The position numbers and the translations under genes are program-made. Positions 60,013-64,000 of a stretch of 64,000 bases of DNA are shown in pieces. Source of the DNA: Olsenella intestinalis (lineage in GTDB: Bacteria; Actinomycetota; Coriobacteriia; Coriobacteriales; Atopobiaceae); NCBI RefSeq assembly GCF_023276655.1, contig NZ_JALGRK010000001.1, positions 391,501 to 455,500 of the forward strand. Direction: 5' to 3'. Under the pieces are notes generated by a model, which saw only the letters and a list, made by a program, of their open reading frames with translations, made no database searches and had not been told where the DNA came from. Each line of letters begins with the position of its first letter. Position 1 is the stretch's first letter.

Positions 60013-62817
60013 CTACTCGTCCTCGATCATGGACTCGTCGAAGGCCTCGTCGCCTCCGATGTCGACCGACTCCTCGTCGTTCTGCTCGACCTCGCCGGCG
60101 GCGGAGAGGTCAAGGGCGGCCTGCATCGGGTCGGCCTTGGCGGCCTTCTTCTTGTGCGCGACCATGCGGGCGGCGGCGCTGACCTTGTCGCTGGCGCCGA
60201 TGTTCATGATCTTGACGCCCTGGGTCGAGCGGCCGAGGCGCGAGATGTCCGCGGTCTTGACGCGGATCATGACGCCCTCCTCGGAGACGACCATCAGCTC
60301 GTGCTGCGGGCCGACGACGCGGCAGACCACGAGGTTGCCCTTCTTGGCGGTCATCGCGATCGTCGCGACGCCCTGGCCGCCGCGCTTGTGCTCCGGATAC
60401 TCAGAGACCGGCGTGCGCTTGCCGTAGCCCTTCTCGGTCATGACGAGAAGGTCGCCGTTGCCGTTGGTGATCTCCATGCCGAGCATCTCGGCGTCGTTCT
60501 TGAGGGTGATGCCACGGACGCCCGAGGTGGCGCGGCCGGTCGGGCGGATCTCAGACTCGTCGAACAGGATCGCCTTGCCCGCGGTGGAGCAGAGGATGAC
60601 CTTCTCGGACGCCTTGACGCGGCGCACGTTGACGAGCTCGTCGTCGTCCTTGAGGTTGATGGCGATGATGCCGTCGCGGCGGCTCTTGTCGTAGTCGCTC
60701 ATGGCGGTCTTCTTCACCATGCCGCGCTTGGTCGCGAACATGAGGTACTCGTCAGACGGGAACTCGCGCGTCGTGATGACGGCCGTGGGCTTCTCGCCCT
60801 CGTCGAGCGGCAGCACGTTGATGAGCGCCGAGCCGCGGGCGTGGCGGCTGCCGATGGGCAGCTCGTGCACCTTGACGCGGTAGACGCGGCCCTTGTTCGT
60901 GAAGAACATGACGTAGTCGTGCGTGGACGCGACGAAGAGGTCCTCGACGAAGTCGTTGTCCTTGAGCGAGAGGCCCTGGATGCCCTTGCCGCCGCGCTTC
61001 TGCGAGCGGTACGTCGCGACCGGGAGGCGCTTGACGTAGCCCGAGTGCGTGACGGTGACGACCATGTCCTCCTCGGCGATGAGATCCTCGACGTCGAGGT
61101 TCTCGACCGCGTGCTCGGAGATCGTGGTGCGACGCTTGTTCGAGAAGCGCTCGGAGATCTGCTGGAGCTCCTCCTTGATGACCTGCATCATCTTGTCCGG
61201 GTGCTCGAGCAGGTCGCGGTAGTAGGCGATCTTCTCGTGCAGGTCGGCGATCTGGGCGACGAGCTCGTCGCGGGCCAGGCCGGTGAGGCGACGCAGGCGC
61301 ATCTGCAGGATTGCCTCGCCCTGGACGTCGTCGATGCCAAAGCGCTCGTGCATGCGGCCCTTGGCCTCGGCGTCGTCGCGCGAGGAGCGGATGATGTGGA
61401 CGATCTCGTCGATGTTGTCGACGGCGATGAGCAGGCCTTCGAGGATGTGGACGCGCTTGAGTGCCTTGTCGAGGTCGAACTTGGTGCGGCGGGTCACGAC
61501 GTCGACCTGGTGGTCGATGTAGTAGCGCAGCATCTCGCGCAGGGTGAGCGTGCGGGGCACGCCGTCGACGAGCGCGATGTCGATCACGTTGAAGTTGCTC
61601 TGCAGCTGGGTGCGCTTGTAGAGGTTGTTGAGAACGACCTGGGGGACGGCACCGCTCTTGAGGTCGATGACGATGCGCATGCCCTTGCGGTTGGACTCGT
61701 CGCGCATGTCGGAGATGCCCTCGATGTGCTTCTCGTTGACCTGCTGCGCGATGCGCTCCTGCAGGGTGCCCTTGTTGACCGCGTAGGGGATCTCGGTGAC
61801 GACCAGGCGCTGGCGGCCGCCCTTGCCGATGTTCTCGACGTGTACCTTCGAGCGGACCGTGATGGTGCCGCGTCCGGTCTCGTAGGCCTCCTTGATGCCC
61901 GAGGTGCCCATGATGATGCCGCCGGTCGGGAAGTCCGGGCCGGGCAGGACGCCCATGAGCTCGTCGGTCGTCGCGTCGGGGTTGTCGATCATGAGGCAGA
62001 CCGCGTCCACGACCTCCTTGAGGTTGTGGGGCGGCACGTTGGTGGCCATGCCGACGGCGATGCCCGACGAACCGTTGACGAGCAGGTTCGGGAAGCGCGA
62101 CGGCAGGACCGCCGGCTCCTGGAGCGACTCGTCGTAGTTCGGCTGAAGGTCGACCGTCTCCTTGTCGAGGTCCTGCAGCATCGCCATTGCGGCGTAGGTC
62201 AGGCGCGACTCGGTGTAACGCATGGCCGCAGGGGGATCGCCGTCGATGGAGCCGAAGTTGCCGTGGCCGTCGACCAGGGGCAGGCGCATGGAGAAGTCCT
62301 GCGCCATGCGGACCATCGAGTCGTAGATGGCGGAGTCACCGTGCGGGTGGTACTTGCCCATGACCTCGCCGACCGTCCACGCACTCTTCTTGTGCGGACG
62401 GGACGGGACGATGTGGGCCTCGTTCATGGCGTAGAGGATGCGCCTGTGGACCGGCTTGAGGCCGTCGCGCACGTCAGGGAGCGCTCGGGCCACGATGACC
62501 GACATCGAGTACTCGAGGAACGAGGTCTTCATCTCGGTCGAGAGGTCCGTCGGCTTGAGCGCGCCGCCATGGATGTCGGTCAGGTCGAGACGGGTGCCCG
62601 CCTCGTCGGAGATCGTGTGCGAGAGGCCGGCGCCGGCAAGGTTCATCGCTGGTGCGTCCTCGTCGCCGTACTCCTCGTCGAAGTCGTCGCCGTCGCCGTC
62701 GTCACCGAGGTCGTCGACGTCCTCCTCGTTCTCAGTCTCCTCGGCGTCGTCGCCGGTGAGGTCGAGCTCGTCGTTCTCTTCGTCGAGCCCGTCGTTGAAG
62801 TTGTTATCGTCTGCCAC
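60013..62817 (-). CDS. gyrA: DNA gyrase subunit A with acidic N-terminal extension
   Basis: Catalytic subunit of gyrase, introducing negative supercoils. The 934-residue protein has the core start [26 protein letters not shown] (from about 90, given here as [20 protein letters not shown]), GDSAIYDSM (Ser162 and Asp166, the quinolone-determining positions in wild-type state), catalytic Tyr201 (AAMRYTESR) and a QKRGGKG GyrA-box in the C-terminal pinwheel. About 79 residues precede the position that aligns with the E. coli N-terminus, nearly half of them Asp/Glu. The start is GTG at 62817, with AAAGG upstream; a start after the acidic part would need an unsupported codon. Just after gyrB in the same direction. 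Confidence 0.96.
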   Translation of the reverse strand: MADDNNFNDGLDEENDELDLTGDDAEETENEEDVDDLGDDGDGDDFDEEYGDEDAPAMNLAGAGLSHTISDEAGTRLDLTDIHGGALKPTDLSTEMKTSFLEYSMSVIVARALPDVRDGLKPVHRRILYAMNEAHIVPSRPHKKSAWTVGEVMGKYHPHGDSAIYDSMVRMAQDFSMRLPLVDGHGNFGSIDGDPPAAMRYTESRLTYAAMAMLQDLDKETVDLQPNYDESLQEPAVLPSRFPNLLVNGSSGIAVGMATNVPPHNLKEVVDAVCLMIDNPDATTDELMGVLPGPDFPTGGIIMGTSGIKEAYETGRGTITVRSKVHVENIGKGGRQRLVVTEIPYAVNKGTLQERIAQQVNEKHIEGISDMRDESNRKGMRIVIDLKSGAVPQVVLNNLYKRTQLQSNFNVIDIALVDGVPRTLTLREMLRYYIDHQVDVVTRRTKFDLDKALKRVHILEGLLIAVDNIDEIVHIIRSSRDDAEAKGRMHERFGIDDVQGEAILQMRLRRLTGLARDELVAQIADLHEKIAYYRDLLEHPDKMMQVIKEELQQISERFSNKRRTTISEHAVENLDVEDLIAEEDMVVTVTHSGYVKRLPVATYRSQKRGGKGIQGLSLKDNDFVEDLFVASTHDYVMFFTNKGRVYRVKVHELPIGSRHARGSALINVLPLDEGEKPTAVITTREFPSDEYLMFATKRGMVKKTAMSDYDKSRRDGIIAINLKDDDELVNVRRVKASEKVILCSTAGKAILFDESEIRPTGRATSGVRGITLKNDAEMLGMEITNGNGDLLVMTEKGYGKRTPVSEYPEHKRGGQGVATIAMTAKKGNLVVCRVVGPQHELMVVSEEGVMIRVKTADISRLGRSTQGVKIMNIGASDKVSAAARMVAHKKKAAKADPMQAALDLSAAGEVEQNDEESVDIGGDEAFDESMIEDE

Positions 62818-62863
62818 TTGCTAGCCTTTCGTTAGTCGTGGAGAAGAGCTTCGTCCTTGGTCC

Positions 62864-64000
62864 TTAGATGTCCAGGAAGCGGACGTCCTTGGCGTGGGTC
62901 TGGATGAAGTCCTTGCGCTTCTCCACCTGCGTGCCCATCAGGTCTGCGACCGCGCGCTCGGCGCTCATCGCGTCCTCGATGGTGACCCTCAGCATGATGC
63001 GGTTCTTCGGCTCCATGGTCGTGGCCCAGAGCTGCTCGGGGTCCATCTCGCCGAGACCCTTGTAGCGCTGGACGGTGTAGCGGGAGGGATCCTCGTACTT
63101 CTTCGCCTCGAGCGCGAGCTCCTCGTCGGTGTAGAGGTACTTGCCGCGCTTCTTGCCCTTGGGCTTGAGCTGGTACAGGGGCGGCTGCGCAACGTAGATG
63201 TAGCCCGCCTCGATCATCGGGCGCATGAAGCGGTAGAAGAACGTGAGCAGCAGGATGCGGATGTGCGCGCCGTCGACGTCGGCATCGGTCATGATGACGA
63301 TCTTGTGGTAGCGCGCCTTCTCGATGTTGAACTCGGGGCCGACGCCGGTGCCGATCGCGGTGATGAGCGACGTGATGGTGTCGGAGGACAGCGCGCGGTG
63401 CTCCTGGACGCGCTCGACGTTGAGGATCTTTCCGCGAAGCGGAAGGACCGCCTGGATGGAACGGTCGCGTGCCATCTTGGCGGAGCCGCCTGCGGAGTCA
63501 CCCTCTACGATGAAGAGCTCGGTCATCTCGGCGTCCTTCACCGAGCAGTCGGCGAGCTTGCCGGGCAGCGCCGCGCTCTCGAGCAGGCCCTTGCGGCGCG
63601 TGGCCTGGCGCGCCTTCTGCGCGGCGAGGCGACCCTTGGCCGCCTGCGAGGCCTTCTTGAAGACCTCCTTGGCCTGGTTGGGGTGCTCCTCGAAGTACTC
63701 GGAGAGGCCCTGCGTCACGACCTTGTTGGTGAGCGTGCGCATGTAGGAGCTGCCGAGCTTGGCCTTCGTCTGGCCCTCGAACTGCGGGTCGGGCAGCTTG
63801 ACGGAGATGACGGCCGTCAGGCCCTCGCGGATGTCGTCTCCCGTGAGGTTGGAGTCCTTCTCCTTCAGCAGCTTGTGGCTGCGGGCGTACTCGTTGACCA
63901 CCTTGGTGAGGGCCGTGCGGAAGCCCTCGAGGTGCATGCCGCCCTCCTCGGTGTAGATGTCGTTGGCGAACGACATGACCCTCTCCGAGTAGCCGCTGTT
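62864..64000 (-). CDS. gyrB: DNA gyrase subunit B, 3' part (gene continues beyond the right edge)
   Basis: The visible ~378 C-terminal residues include the end of the transducer domain, the TOPRIM domain with the conserved Glu (VEGDSAGGSAKMARDR) and the DxD motif (MTDADVDGAHIRILLL), and the tail VQRYKGLGEMDPEQLW. The ATPase domain lies outside the window. Stop at 62864 is 47 bp from the gyrA start, so both are cotranscribed. Next to it, dnaA/recF and the origin are expected beyond the right edge. Confidence 0.96.
   Translation of the reverse strand, partial: NSGYSERVMSFANDIYTEEGGMHLEGFRTALTKVVNEYARSHKLLKEKDSNLTGDDIREGLTAVISVKLPDPQFEGQTKAKLGSSYMRTLTNKVVTQGLSEYFEEHPNQAKEVFKKASQAAKGRLAAQKARQATRRKGLLESAALPGKLADCSVKDAEMTELFIVEGDSAGGSAKMARDRSIQAVLPLRGKILNVERVQEHRALSSDTITSLITAIGTGVGPEFNIEKARYHKIVIMTDADVDGAHIRILLLTFFYRFMRPMIEAGYIYVAQPPLYQLKPKGKKRGKYLYTDEELALEAKKYEDPSRYTVQRYKGLGEMDPEQLWATTMEPKNRIMLRVTIEDAMSAERAVADLMGTQVEKRKDFIQTHAKDVRFLDI

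Overview
The window looks like chromosomal DNA of a GC-rich (about two thirds G+C), obligately anaerobic actinobacterium of class Coriobacteriia (Olsenella/Collinsella-like). This rests on fermentative enzymes (indolepyruvate:ferredoxin oxidoreductase, AdhE), strong AGGAGG-type ribosome sites, the gene content and the base composition; the genus is inference. gyrB and gyrA at the right edge, plus dnaB, purA and an rpsF-ssb-rpsR-rplI operon nearby, place the window close to the chromosomal origin, which probably lies just beyond the right edge.

Layout. 1-9 kb: partial iorA, a phosphotransferase, adhE, a Bax-inhibitor-1 membrane protein, an acyl-CoA synthetase and metA (with the residue predicting acetyl-CoA use). 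9-14 kb: a DEAD-box helicase with a long RGG-rich insertion, an RlmI-type methyltransferase, threonine dehydratase and tadA. 14-19.3 kb: an accessory island. It starts at a tRNA-Ser(TGA) gene that is duplicated as a 183/184-bp direct repeat around a ParE/Phd toxin-antitoxin pair. It then holds a three-gene operon (a probable immunity-like protein, an orphan polymorphic-toxin-like domain, a DUF4417 protein), a COG1106/RloA-type AAA ATPase and a decayed gene. 19.4-20 kb: lemA. 20.4-39.6 kb: one gene of about 6,408 codons for a giant surface protein with an N-terminal subtilase domain, four BspA/DUF285 + InlB-type modules, then MBG/YDG-type and InlB-type repeats and a C-terminal membrane anchor. 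39.7-40.2 kb: an unusual array of about 30-bp repeats in both orientations, bracketed by its own terminators. 40.2-52 kb: a membrane protein, NUDIX hydrolase, purD, degV-like, purA, dnaB, rplI, yybS-like, rpsR, ssb, rpsF and a second membrane protein. 52-64 kb: two tRNA-Ser genes, a periplasmic-sensor GGDEF-EAL protein, a TRIC-type channel, typA, a hypothetical gene, tRNA-Ala, tRNA-Ile, a bifunctional-nuclease-family protein, gyrA and the 3' part of gyrB.

The most unexpected signal runs through the whole window: the 10-mer CGAGAAGAGC (reverse complement GCTCTTCTCG), often extended to GCCGAGAAGAGC, occurs 30 times, on both strands, where base composition predicts well under one. Eleven copies are intergenic, several lie directly at stop codons, and one inverted pair builds a transcription terminator. 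This resembles how DNA-uptake sequences are distributed in Neisseriaceae; that function here is only a hypothesis. Other leading observations are the 30-bp repeat array, the giant subtilase-adhesin, the duplicated tRNA-Ser with an A73 discriminator, and the orphan toxin operon.
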